64,000 nt of DNA, taken from NCBI GenBank assembly GCA_028554645.1, contig JAQOOI010000054.1, positions 1 to 64,000 of the forward strand, written 5' to 3'. The position numbers and the translations under genes are program-made. The DNA is from Omphalotus guepiniiformis. Taxonomy: Eukaryota > Basidiomycota > Agaricomycetes > Agaricales > Omphalotaceae. The notes under the pieces were generated by a model. The model was not told where the DNA came from and made no database searches. It saw nothing but the letters and a program-made list of their open reading frames with translations. The stretch's first letter is position 1. Each line of letters begins with the position of its first letter. This document shows positions 1-11,199 of this stretch, one piece after another.

Positions 1-1560
1 GCCCTTTTTAACTTCTCGCTTGAATTTGCCTTTTCAGTGCGGTGGATCAGGAGTCTCGCATTCCTGTTGACATCCCGGCCTTCTGATTCAGCGGAGCCTA
101 TTGAGTAAGCCTGCGTCGTGTTGTCTGCATTTTTTGCCTCTTTTGATGCTTGCGCTCCTTTTGTTTTATTTGCGTAGACTTTCCATCGGAATCACAACAC
201 ACTGAGTCGTCCTGTTACGGCGGTGCCTCAGTCTCCCCACAGGAAGAAAGTCATTGCCTCCGCGCGTGCTAAAGCAAGTGTGGCTCCAAACAAAAAATGT
301 TCCCCGCGTTTCGAAGCAGAGGTTTGTTTGAGTGTATAACATTTTCTGCCTGATTGTGACGTTTGATGTCTGTCCTGTAGTGCTTCAGCAGTGCCCTCAG
401 ATACGACTGTCAAGCCCGTTGTCAATGCCAGGCCACCTGTAACTCCGCAGACCCAAGAATTTTTGTCAGGCCTTCCACCCATCTGCCCAGTCCCGTTGTT
501 TCCCCCACTGGCTCAGAGAAAGTCACAGGTCTGCTTTTGGCACTTTGCACGTAGATTCTGCTTCGGAATCTGAAGATTTTACCGGAGGTTCCGGAGATTT
601 TGAAGAAAAAGTGGGTTGCCGTTTTCGCTCTCTCTGTTAAAGACTACTCCTTGCTCAACTCGTTCCTCGGCTCTTCTCCTGACTTGTAGGTCCAAACGCC
701 CTGTCTCTACCAAACCCTCCAAGGCCAAGGCCTGTTCCTTTGTTTCTTGACTAGGAGGGCCGTCGCGAGAGGATGACAATCCTCCTGGATGAACGCTTAG
801 GCTGTTTGAGAGTTGAGGACGGCGCTTTGTCTGATCCTTTCATCAACGACGAGCTGGACGAAAACGGGAACCCCGTCGAGTGAGTTTGTCTCTTCTGATT
901 GCGTTGTTTCCCCTCACAGATCTTTTCTTTTTGTACTTCAGAATCTGCGGAGGTCCATGATGTAAGCTGTCGAAGATGACCAATTGGATGCTGTGGAATT
1001 AGAGTAAGTCGGTCTGCTTTGCGTGGTAGCATTTTTCTTGTCTCTACTTGCTCGTACCAGGTCCGCCAATATCTGCAGAATCTGATATGGAAGTGGATGG
1101 AGCTGTCTCTGATGACATCCCATCCCGCCACCGCTGAAGAGGAAGCAACCCTGGTGGTCCCCTCTTTTCTGAATGTCGAGTTTGCAAGATCCGTTGTTGC
1201 GTTCTCTGTACGCCAGTCTACCGGCCAATACAATTCCACAGTCAGTGACCATTGCAAGGAGTGGCCTTTTAATTGACTAACCATTTTAAAACCAATTTCT
1301 TTCCAGACCAGCAGCTCCATGGTTCCTTATTGTCTTCCTCCAGAGGCAATGCCGACGAGGGCTACGCGTATATTGCCACAGCCAAATACTGACGCAGTTG
1401 TGCGTAACGGGCTCCCTAGCAAAGAACGACCGCGCCGTGAGTACTCTGGTCCGCTGTAGCTTGTTTTTTTCGTTTGTGTTTTACGATCCGTTCGTTTGGC
1501 AGTCGTTTCCGTGCTAGCTTGGAGTTTGTTATGGCCTACAACCATTTCTACAACCATTTG
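1..1560 (+). pseudogene. Remnant of a multi-exon Ser/Pro-rich gene, family unknown
   Basis: Plus-strand segments read as disordered Ser/Pro/Asp-rich protein and are separated by plausible short GT-AG introns. An intron runs about 105-177, an exon 178-321, a second intron 322-380, and the next exon opens at 381. Further acidic stretches (DGALSDPFINDEL near 825-880; SAESDMEVDGAVSDD near 1075-1120) are also followed by donor-like GTGAG/GTAAG sites. The reading frame is lost at several places, for example near 85-100, so I call it a decayed gene rather than a CDS. No domain is recognisable. The left end lies outside the window. It may be related to disordered accessory genes of the transposon-like modules further right, but that is a guess. 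Confidence 0.3.
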
Positions 1561-2637
1561 TCCGAGGCCCTAAGGACCTTCTTCGTCCAAAGGTTATGAT
1601 TGCTAACAAGCCGACGTTCCGACTCCGTTCGGTGGCGGTCTTCATTGTCACCGGTGGTCCTTGTGCGCAGATGATCTAAGCCAAACCCTCCCTGGCATGC
1701 AGAATAGCGAATCTTACAAGATCGGTCTCATGTTAATTGGAGCAAGAGTTTCAGTTGTTCCAGTTCCTCTCCTGTGGGTTTGCAATTGCTGGGTTGCAGG
1801 CCTTTCACGCTCCAGTTAAGGGGGGCATTATCACTTTCTCTACCAGGAAAACGCGAGCAAGGGTTCCAAGTGCCGAGCAGGTGTGTGTTCCAAGTTTTTG
1901 TAATCCCTCCGTAATAGTACACGGCCTGGTCTTTCTTTAGCTGCCCCCGATTTCGCGGAGCCACAACCCCATTCGCCTCCGTGACGAGGGTGGCTTTGCC
2001 TGGCACCCCCTGTCGCTGGCTCAAGCACTCAGTATGCCACGTTCCGCCGCTCCCTTTCCTCCTTTCCTCAAGTTCCAAGACAAAGAGTTTGTGTCCCTTC
2101 CCCATGCTTTCATCCTGACTGAATTATTGATTTCTTGCTCACATGCCTTCAGTGTCCCAGTCTATGATGTACCGCTCCAACACGGCTAAAGGCTCCAAAC
2201 GGCTTCGCGTTTTCGGCCGTCAAGATTGCGGGCATCCGATTGAGGGCTCTGCCCCGATACGGTAAACGCCGACATTGACCTTCTCTCGGTTGTGACAGTC
2301 GGTTTCACCCTATTCGAGTTGGGAAACAAGATGCCGAAGTGCCACAGTACAGATTCCTGCCATTTCAATGCTCTCCTTTGCGATTTGTTTTTTTGTGTGC
2401 TAACACAGGTTCAACTTGAACCCAGTAGTTCGTTCGATGTTGCCACCCCTTCCTGACCTCGGTTGCCAACTGGGCCTTCCCGCTTTAAAACCGTGTACTG
2501 TCGTTACTATCGTCTCGCGTGGCTTATCTGTTTTTTGTGTGTCTCCGTTGGCGTTCTAAAATTTGCTCATCCTGTACGTTACGCAATATATATCCTGCTT
2601 GGAGACTTTGTGGTGTATGGATGCTGAGCCTCAATAT
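1561..2637. other. Stretch without a supportable gene
   Basis: Reading frames are short on both strands. One plus-strand piece (about 2033-2190) reads like protein, with hydrophobic and proline-rich runs, and could be a last exon of the remnant to the left. It ends at a stop with no clear continuation. I see no RNA gene or repeat here. Confidence 0.3.
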
Positions 2638-3984
2638 TCACAGTGATGCAAAAGTGAAGTCAAATTTCGGCCCTTTGTACATATGTGAAACAGCTACTCG
2701 TAAACCCCAGCTCGACACATCAACGCGTTCTCTACAAATATTGTCAACACCACCCTTTGCCCAATGGCAGGTTCGCTGAAGTGGGACAGTTGTCTGGTGT
2801 TGGCAGCCAGAAGCTGGGTGCTCGTAGGCGCCACAGTCCACCCCTACTTGAGGGAACACGGTTCGTCCTCCTTCAAAAGCGCCGAACACGTAAACAAAGG
2901 TCCTCGAATGCCGGGCATCATTCACGTCGGTGTGTGGGATCTCGCTGCCCCCTTCTTTGATGGCGATTGTGGAGGCGACTCCTTCAAAGTCAGTTGCTGG
3001 ACGCAAAGCATATACACGTTGTAAGGCGGGTGGCAACGCAAGGTTACGCTCTGTGGCACTTGAATCAGTACGAGTGTGTTTTCAAACTGTCTGATGGGGG
3101 GGCACTCACTTCTGACGTCGCTCCCAGTCCTCAGGGAAATGCTCTAACAGTATCCGCCGGACTGGGATGAGGACGTAATGCTTAATGCCTGCCAGCAGTG
3201 CGTCCATCGCGGCAATGCATGTGCTGGTCTGGTTGCGTGTGTCTGCGGTCAGATTTGGTGTGGGGCTATAGATGGACCAATGTCCCGAAATGAAACGCCT
3301 GTGTCATGGACCGGTTCTTGTCCCCCTTCCCTGAATGCTTGGGGGTTGTGGCTTTGAAATTATTCCACAGCTTCATCAGCTCCGAGGACGCACGGGGAGA
3401 AACGACGTGTGCGAACAGACCCACGGCGAAGTCCTCTGTCTAGAGGGCCCGGTCCTCTGACCATCACGTTGGTGGACGTGCGTAACGTCGCTAACGCGTT
3501 GTAGTTGGTGGTGTACTTCGTCTCCGTGACGTTGCGTACAATGCTCTGCTTCTTTGCTCTCTTGATGAAGTCCGGGGGAAACTCTTCGAGGACTAAGGTT
3601 TCTGCGAGTGTTGTCAGTGGCGACCCAGTGGTAGTCCCAACAACACTCACTTTGCTCACGCAGCCCCTGTTTTTGCCCGTGCTACAGCCCGATCCAAAAC
3701 CACCGCTACTCTTCCAGTGCTCCCAGTTTTTAGGCCCTTTTCTGGGGGTTGGGTCGACCCCGGCGATTTTTGCGTTTCCTTGTGCCTGTCATGACTTCGA
3801 GGTTGCGGAAAAACAAGGTTGTTGTCGATATGGCTGAAGGTAGACCCTTTTTCTTGGTAAGCGCAGGGGTCCACTCTGGTCCTGCATCCGCATGGGCGTG
3901 TGGCCTTGTGGCCCGTTTCGCCGAACACGTGACTATCAGACCCACCATGGGCGGTTTCCAGCGCAGGGAAGGGGCCAACGACAC
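2638..3984 (-). pseudogene. Broken TET/JBP-like 2OG-Fe(II) dioxygenase
   Basis: On the minus strand a basic N-terminus (about 3,800) leads through a linker (about 3,620-3,400) and a helical part (about 3,240-3,140) to a dioxygenase-like core. The core shows an H-x-D iron motif (HTDVND, about 2,930), then FEGGRTVFPQVG. After that the frame is lost: the distal His/Arg part (NTRQLSHFSEPAIGQR, about 2,800-2,750) is only read in another frame. Enzymes of this fold use Fe(II) and 2-oxoglutarate; fungal TET/JBP proteins oxidise 5-methylcytosine or thymine in DNA and are expanded beside KDZ transposons. The family call rests on motif order and is an inference. At least one further frame change lies near 3,650 between linker and N-terminus, so the copy is unlikely to make active enzyme. 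Confidence 0.5.
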
Positions 3985-4810
3985 GGTGTATCGCCTGGAT
4001 CGGACAATGTTGTCCGATCAACAGCAGTCAGCACCGTCTAGGCACCAACTGTGACCCGCAAACCGCCCTGCCAATGTGCGGGAAGCACACCCTGGGTCGG
4101 GCGCTGAATGCCCGATCAACAGCAGCCTGGAACGGTTTTGTCGTGAGCGCGATGGGGATAGAGGTTAGATGGTACCAGGGAAAGGGTTTTGCCGCGGTGC
4201 TTGGTTGCTGGGCTCGAGGAAAATCACCTCTGCTGGACAAAACATTGCCCTGGCCACCTACACGGAGAGCGATGGAGCGGACCGCTGGCCAACGACACGA
4301 GAGATGTCTGATCAACAGCTGTCGGCGCGTTGTAGGCACCGACCGTGACCTGGTGCCCAGCCAGAGAGCTGACTCCGGACTGGAAGCCTGGGTGGATTGT
4401 TTGCTAGTGCGATGGGTTGGGAGGACGGACTCATCGACCTGCATCTACGCTTTCGAAGGGGTTCAACCAACCCTGGTCGAAAAAGTTCCTGCAAGTCAAA
4501 CCTCGATAAATAACTTGAACTGGCCTCAAGGACAGCAGCTAGAACTTACCGCGCAAACCAGCTGTCGCCAGCGGATTTTTTGACGGTTGGGCTGAGCGTT
4601 CTTCGACCTTGTTCAAGCGTACATCGGCAACAGTTTCCGACGGTAGGTTCCCAAGGCTTGATATCGACTCGATGGCCGACACTAGTCCTTTCTCCAGCAC
4701 CTCCCATCAAATCACCTCTTCTTAAGCCGTCGCAACAACTACGTCGGTCGCTACTACCTCTTCGGCCTCTTCTCCAGATCCTTTCCTTTCCAGCGCCCCA
4801 TGTATCCATG
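3985..4810. repeat. Diverged ~300-bp-spaced direct repeat, otherwise no gene
   Basis: A module containing GGCCAACGACAC and then GATCAACAGC followed by TAGGCACC and GTGACC occurs at about 3,974-4,062 and again, diverged, at about 4,277-4,358; a third partial copy starts near 4,110. The stretch is open in several frames on both strands, but none has a recognisable domain or convincing intron signals. I read it as an old tandem duplication without a supportable gene. Confidence 0.35.
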
Positions 4811-4814
4811 GACC

Positions 4815-4940
4815 GAGCTCATTCGTAGAGTTATAAACTCCACGTTGAGCTGCGATGGCAGTGGCACACGAGGTTAGGTGGTATCGTAATCCGTGAGGCC
4901 CGGGCTCATTCGTGGAGTTATAAACTCTACGTTTGAGCTC
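4815..4940. repeat. Two copies of a palindromic TATAA-core repeat
   Basis: A unit of about 38 bp with the palindrome GAGTTATAAACTC in its middle occurs at about 4,815-4,852 (palindrome 4,828-4,840) and about 4,902-4,940 (palindrome 4,915-4,927). The flanks GCTCATTCGT and ACGTT-GAGC are shared with a few substitutions. Function is unknown; the layout resembles the 54-bp array at 8,884-9,098. Confidence 0.5.
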
Positions 4941-5312
4941 CAGGTGGTGGTCCTGAATCAAGCGCACGAGAAGCGTCACTGGAGTTTTCTGGTGTCTGCT
5001 TATATAATATACCTATCCGTTAAGTTTCTGATGTTGTTTACGTAACATATATGGTAGTATTCGTTGTTTCGTTGCAGTGTTCCGTTTTACAGTTTGTAAT
5101 GTGGTAGTATTGTTGCTGCACGCTCACTCTTCAGCAATTGTTGATGCATGGCGCGTTTTCTTTGGTAAAATACACTTTAATTTTGACTACAATCTGTGTG
5201 TAAATACATCTGGGTCTGGAGTAAGCTACATGTGAGTCCGAGATTTATATACAACCAAACGTCCTTGAGGTAATTTAAGTATACCTGAATGCATGTGCCT
5301 TAGCGGCATGTT
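4941..5312. other. Intergenic, nothing recognised
   Basis: AT-richer spacer without open frames, repeats or RNA-like structure that I can support. It lies just downstream of the minus-strand pseudogene that ends at 5,313. Confidence 0.4.
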
Positions 5313-8300
5313 TTAAACCGTACTACCGAGGTATTGATGGGCGAGGTCGTCGGTCTTCTGCGCTAGCCTGTACGAGTCCTTGGTAAACTTGATGGCTTGC
5401 TTCCACTCAGCGTTGCTCAACACGTCTGCGCTCCCGTGACCAATGTTCTGGCAAACCGCTGTTGAAACCAAGCTTCCCGCGTCCCGACTCCAGTATCCAC
5501 AGCTCAACCCCGCTCACTTTCCATGAGGACTGCCTGGGCCACCAAGACTTCTGAGCCACCTGCATGTATCCCCCAGCGATCCCGTTGCCCTGTCCCAACG
5601 TCGTACCACAGCCGCAGATCAAGTCTATCTCGGATTGGCTGAGCTGATCGTCCCAAAACCCGTCACTTTCCTTGCCATCCCAGACGCACTCTCCAGACAA
5701 CCACACATCCTTTGAGGGACCTTTGAGTCTACCGCGTCTTCTTTGACCACATGGAGTGCTAGACGTGCAACGATACACCTCCAGCCAGGACACAGCTGCG
5801 CGACCTCTTTTCTGTCCGCAAGAAACAGTCTCGTTGCATGAGCATAAGCCCGGTACTTCGTCGAGCAGCTGTCCTCCCTCTCGATGCAGAAAATTCTTTT
5901 GTCGGTATCCTAACAGCGGAGGTGGGAGAGGAACTGCGGGTATTGGACGGGGGATGGCCTTGTCACGAACAAACGTGTTGAAAGCTATCCCTTGCCGTAT
6001 CAGATTTCGGTATGATTTTTTCGTAGGTCGGGCCCCCATCCGCGACGCGCAATTTCGAGAACGTCGTCCGCACTCCTTAAGGCGAGCTGGAACGGGACCT
6101 TGTCTCCTGCTTCTGGTGAGATCAGGTAGTATCCATCCATAACATCCATGTAGATCACAGCAAACCCCCAATTTTCGTGTATTTCTGCTTGGTCGTTACT
6201 CAGATCCAAACAGGCTGGTACATCATCGAGTTTCTTTGCGGAGAGCAGGACAGTAATGAAGTGCCGCAGCTTGTCAGAGGTGCTTTTTTTAAACCAGTGC
6301 TACCTGCTCCGACCGAGCGTTCCCTAGCATATTGCGGATTTTGTTCCAGCTAACGTCTTTGTCGGTTAACAGTAACGGTGCCTCCGCCATGCTCCAAAAA
6401 ACCCAATCGGTTTGTAAGCAATGTCCTCGAGCGGATCTGCAAATTCCAGTGCAGGATGGGTGGACATGGGATCACCTTCACCGTGCAGACGACGAAGATA
6501 CTACTCGGCTGGCTGCGTTTCCCCTTCGCAGTCGAGGTCGAGATTTTCGTCAGGAGTCACTTCAAACAAGGGCTGGACAGTCCCTGTGTCCTCCTCGTCA
6601 GACCAGGACGGGGGTCCGTCGTCTGGATCAAATTCTGTGCACACGTCCCACTCGTTGCGCAGGGAGTTATACCTTCTCTGACGGGAACCGTATTCCTCCC
6701 AGTAAGATTCGTAGTGATTGCGCCCTGCCGGAATCCGTCGTCGACCACCATCCACTAATTCCCAATAGAACACTGTTGCTCCCTTTCGTCCAGGTGGAAG
6801 GTCTTTTGCGGCAACACCCTCTCTTTGCAATCGGCGCTGTCGGTCCGTCGCCGATTCGCGAGCAATACACGCGTTTTTTCTCTCGCTCGCTCGCGTCTGC
6901 TAAAGAACGCAGCCATGTCTTCGCCTGGGCGCTGTCCGGAGTTGGGGTGCACTGTAACGACGCATGGCGGGGGTTTATCGACTGGCTGTCGGTGAGAGCG
7001 AGTGCTTCTGTCTGCGTCTCTGTCGAGGGCTGGAAGAACTACCTCGTACACCTGTCCTCCTATGCTGTGAGTTGCGTGTTGGCCAGACTCCACTCTCTTC
7101 ACCTCGGCCTCTAATGCATTTATCTCGTCTTGAGGCACCTCCTGCCTCGCGCGCGAACCGTACCGTATCAGCTCAAGTCTATTTAACACTCTCGGGCTAG
7201 GCGCCCATCTAAAAAAGTTCAGGTGGTATGGTCCATGTCTCTCGAGCGTCGCCCCAGTAAATTGCTAGCGGCGTTTTTGCTGCAATGAGAACGGGTAACA
7301 AATGTTTGAATTTTTGTGCTTCGACGAAAGCTCCTACAGGTACGGTGTCTAGGAAGGACTTTCTCCAGTACGTCAACCAGATATGTGATAGCCCCGTTTC
7401 CTTCTGCAAAACGTCCAGAACCTGTCTCCAGTGGTGCTCGTTTATTTCCTGTTGGCTGAGCTCCTGGGGGTGTGTTCTTCCGTTCTGTGCATCTCTAACC
7501 TCTTTCCTGCTTTTTCATATGATGGGCAAAGTATGATATTGCACCAGCTAAGGGAAGAAATGCACGCTGCGATGCAATTGCGTGACGACGTGCTATCACC
7601 TCAGAGAAATGGGGCTGAGTGTAACCGTACTGACTCGGATACGACCAAAAGCGAAAGTCTCGCGGGATACCGATGTTGGCCAGTCGCATAGAAACTCTCA
7701 GCAACCTGCGTAAGCACTCTTTCCAGCTCCTCCCACAGTCGTATGATCTCGCTGTCCAACACAAACATTCCACCGGCCCCAAGTCGCGTGTCCGGGACCA
7801 CAGGCATGGTGTCCTCTGTGTAGTCCAGTGGCTCAAGCCATTCTGTTTTGAAAGGGTTTAGTGCCGGGACGAAAGCGAGGAAAGGCATGGACTCCGTTAA
7901 CCAGCTAGGGTGTTCGACTCCACCCAGTGACTGACTCCTAGGACCTGGGTCATGTGGGAGGACCGTGAGGGAATTCTGGGGAATCCAGAGGGCTTTTGGT
8001 TGACGATGGTGAACAGTCCATCTTCAATCAAGGTATGCTGGAGGCTTGACATGAGTGCGAAGCCCACTCGGTCGGGACGTTGTGCCGTGGCCATCATGTC
8101 GGGAACCAGCTTCCGTCGTTGCGTCTGAGGGTGTGCTGAGGGGTACGAGTGCCGAGAACGATCACGGAGATATAATACTCTGTGACGTTCAGCTGGGTAG
8201 ATGATATTCTGGTCTCGTCGTTGAGTCTGAGGGTGTGCTGAGGGGTACGAGTGCCGAGAACGATCACGGAGATATAGTACTCTGTGATGTTCAGCTGGGT

Positions 8301-8394
8301 AGATGATATTCTGGTGTCGAGACGAACGAGCACGGAGATATAGGACTCCGAGACGCTCTGTACGCGAGTAGTAGACCGGTATAGGTAGCTGCAA
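5313..8394 (-). pseudogene. Frameshifted member of a large nameless agaricomycete protein family
   Basis: Collinear minus-strand fragments in alternating frames together match a long protein type I recognise as strongly expanded in Agaricales and without an assigned function. In order they contain VGFALMSSLQHTL (about 8,050), LNPFKTEWLEPLDYT and a Trp/Leu-rich helix (7,888-7,680), a DFRFW-YPSQYGY and HHMKKQ segment (7,650-7,500), IYWGDA-WTIP (about 7,240), VHPNSGQRPGEDM-AFFSRRER (about 6,940), AGRNHYESYWEEYG-RRY (6,730-6,650), EIARRGWGPDLR (about 6,040), IAFNTFVR, an acidic LSQSEIDLICG part (about 5,630) and a C-terminus ending at 5,313. Several frame changes and a 102-bp tandem duplication near the N-terminus show it is decayed. 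The family resemblance is from memory and no biochemical role is claimed. Confidence 0.5.
8114..8330. repeat. 102-bp tandem repeat, just over two copies
   Basis: The segment beginning CGTCGTTG-GTCTGAGGGTG repeats exactly 102 bp downstream (8,114 and 8,216) with a few substitutions, and a truncated third copy follows to about 8,360. Since 102 is divisible by three the duplication keeps the frame, and the minus-strand reading repeats a 34-residue block. It lies at the N-terminal side of the family pseudogene at 5,313-8,394. Confidence 0.75.
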
Positions 8395-8883
8395 ATTGTC
8401 AGCTTATCGCTTAGATAGCATTGGTGTACCACTTACCTGGTTCCCTGACGCACTGCTCGCCTTGAGACTCTGTCTGTGGGCGGTGGTTGATGATATGAAG
8501 TTCCGGCGCTTGAGTCGATCATCCTAAAGTGATGGCGCTTGAACTCTGTAACTATTTCTGGAAGCTCGTTCCCACAGTCGTCCTGCCAGCGCTAAAAAAT
8601 AGGCCTGGGCTCGTTCCCACCCACCACGTGCGTCTGCGCTTGAACTTCTGTTTTTGGTTTCCCGTAACTCACTTCCTTCCGCCATCCGTCTAGTAGCCTA
8701 CTCATGATCGATTGATCTCCCACCCGCTCGCCCAGCGTTGACGGTTGCCGATAAGCAGGAAAAGGGTGTGACAGGTGGACCCGAGGTCTCAGGTGCGTAT
8801 TTTTCTGTTCTCTTTGGGTCGTGTTTTGTTGATACTTAACTCTTCCAGTGGTTTTTTTTGTTGGTTCTTCCAGGCTGGTTCGG
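8395..8883. other. Intergenic, nothing recognised
   Basis: Spacer between the pseudogene and the 54-bp array. No domain, RNA or repeat unit is visible beyond short Cys/Arg-rich frames. Confidence 0.3.
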
Positions 8884-9098
8884 ACTGAGACTGGCGGGTT
8901 TATAACCCTCCAATGTCTCATCGTCGTGTTCGCAGGGACCGAGACTGGCGGGTTTATAACCCTCCAATGTCTCATCGCCGTGTTCGCAGGGACCGAGACT
9001 GGCGGGTTTATAACCCTCCAACGTCTCATCGTCGTGTTCGCAGGGACCGAGACTGGCGGGTTTATAACCCTCCAGTGTCTCTTCGTCGTGTTTCGCCC
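8884..9098. repeat. 54-bp minisatellite, four copies, palindromic TATAA core
   Basis: Four head-to-tail copies with an exact 54-bp period. The core GGGTTTATAACCC starts at 8,896, 8,950, 9,004 and 9,058. Copies differ by single substitutions (AATGTC / AACGTC / AGTGTC; CGTCG / CGCCG). The period is a multiple of three, so several frames on both strands stay open and look like 18-residue repeats. I regard those frames as a by-product, not as evidence of a gene. Confidence 0.85.
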
Positions 9099-9225
9099 GT
9101 CTGTGGAGGGAACCGGCACTGAACTCCGTTTCCTCTTCTCCGTAATCAGGACACAGTGGCGCCTGTCTCGATAATTGTCAATCTTGGCGTCCCTGATCCC
9201 ACACGTCCGCACACACCCGCTCTCG

Positions 9226-9247
9226 CTCACTCACTCACTCACTCACT
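9226..9247. repeat. (CTCA)n microsatellite
   Basis: About five to six uninterrupted CTCA units. Confidence 0.85.
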
Positions 9248-9249
9248 CT

Positions 9250-10330
9250 CCTCTCAACTATCGGTGCTCTAACATCTTCGCGAGCACCTACATCAGCACC
9301 TGTCCGTCTCGACAGTGCCTGGTTGGTCTTGAAGCGTGAGTTTGAGCATCCACATCAGCATAAGCCCGTCTTGTCGGTGACACGTTGGCGTTAGCCTCAA
9401 AGCACGACTCGTTGTTCAGCTCGATGTTCCACGAGTCGTCGCAGTGGGTGGTGTGTTCTGGACGCGTCACGCGCGGGGTGGGATGTGTTGGAAGGCAGCG
9501 CAAAGGGGTGGCTTTTACGTCTGCAGCTCTTGACTCATAGGGAACCATCTCGCGCTGCCAATTGCTATTGTTTGGTGTCGAAATAGTACAGTGTATAAAC
9601 ACGGTGCTTGTACTCTATCGTGTCATTAATGGGTGTATTGTAAAGCCCGCCTAAGTACCCTTTCAACGCGACCAATTTGCTTATTATGTCCCCTTCTCAT
9701 CACTCGTACACTCGTACACTGGTGCTCCGTACCGAATAAGAAGGAAATGTCAACATTACGCCGGTAGTTGCTTGGGCCACGTATTATGTGCTTCTTTGAT
9801 TACTTAACGTTGGTTTCAGTCTGGGTACACCAATTCGGTAGCTTTTTTCGTTCGTTCCTTGCCTACTTCTTCCCGATGCTGCGTTGCGCGTCCCTCCTGC
9901 TGCTAGTGACCTGCTGCTCAAAAATAAGCTCCTGTGCTGTTCAGTCTGTCGGTGAGCCCGTGTCTCTTCTGTTTTTTGTGTTCACAGACTCACAGTCCCT
10001 TTTCTTCGTGGGTTTCGTGATTGTCAAGTATCTGAACAATATCTCAACCCGCGTATCGGAAATACGTTGTGTATTCTTGCCTGTAAGCCGGTTTGGTCGA
10101 ACCGCGACGCGTCGTGTGCGTCTCCCTTCTTCCTCTCTTTCTTTTTCTTTCTTTCTTTTTTTTTTTTTTGTAAATCCTTACTGATTTTAAATTGGGTGGT
10201 CCTTTAGTTCAAAATGCTATGGCTTCGGTGTTGGGTCCAACAGACCCAGTGAACAAGTCCCTGCCACCTTGTGAGTCCCAAGACCGTTGCGCCGCGCGTA
10301 AAACTAACGCTCTGTTGTAGCGCACTCCCT
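9250..10330. other. Spacer before the Helitron, no supportable gene
   Basis: Contains a T-rich run (10,140-10,170) and a small exon-like piece at about 10,217-10,272 that ends at a GTGAG donor, with a TAG acceptor near 10,320. This could be the first exon of a short gene, but nothing downstream confirms it. Confidence 0.3.
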
Positions 10331-11199
10331 TGTGAACCATGCCAGCAACTCCGTGTCGGCTGTTAATTGCTGCTCGGTCTTTGACTACCGCAGTCCTTGT
10401 TGTTCCCCAGCCAACGCGTCGAGTCATGCGTCAACCGTCGTCGTTGGGCCCGCTGGTCCGTTGGACCAGGATCCGGGTCATGCCCTTGTAGAGGGTATCC
10501 TCGTGCAGAGGATGACCTCTTGCAGGTTCTCTCTATCATTCTTGCCCCCCCTGCGGCCTCTGCGGCGTATGCCGTATATATATTTCGCTCGATCCTCTGC
10601 ATCGATGACCCGATTTTTCGCGTGCGCGCGACTTCGTGGGATTGGTCTCTATAAGCTGCCTCTGAGCTTGTTTCCGCATTTTGTTTCTTTCGCTCGTTGG
10701 TTGGAGCCGTGCACATCGCGTTACGCAAAGTTTTACATTAGACGTACTTGGAGATACCTGGCTTTTTCATACGAGCTTGCCTGTCAATTCTCCGGGTTGT
10801 ATTCTTCAAATGACAATTGCTGCTTACGCTGGGCCTATGTTTCTCCCGTGTCAGTCAGATACAGGGTGGCTCTTGCATTGTATCGCGCGCGCAGAGGTTT
10901 TATGCGCAAGACAGATTACATTGCTGGCCTAGAGAAGGCTATGACCACTCCGTTTAATCTACCTGAAAAGGCTGACAAGTTACTGGCTGTCATGAGGCGC
11001 CGCCAAATGCTCCGCAAACCTCTTTCTTATGCAAACTATCAGCTTTTACTTGATTCTTGCGGGCTTTCATCACAAGTAACTTTGTCGTTGGTGTATCAAC
11101 ACAGTGTATATAGTTTTCGGGTTTTCAGGTCTGTGCTGTCTTTTGGTAGACTCTCGTGGTCTGGCTGGGGCTGTAGCATCCAAACACCTCTCGTTCCAT

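Noticed and set aside
8848..9230. Frames with an 18-residue repeat (GGFITLQC type) on both strands
   Set aside because: They arise from a 54-bp minisatellite whose period is a multiple of three; both strands are open and neither has a domain.
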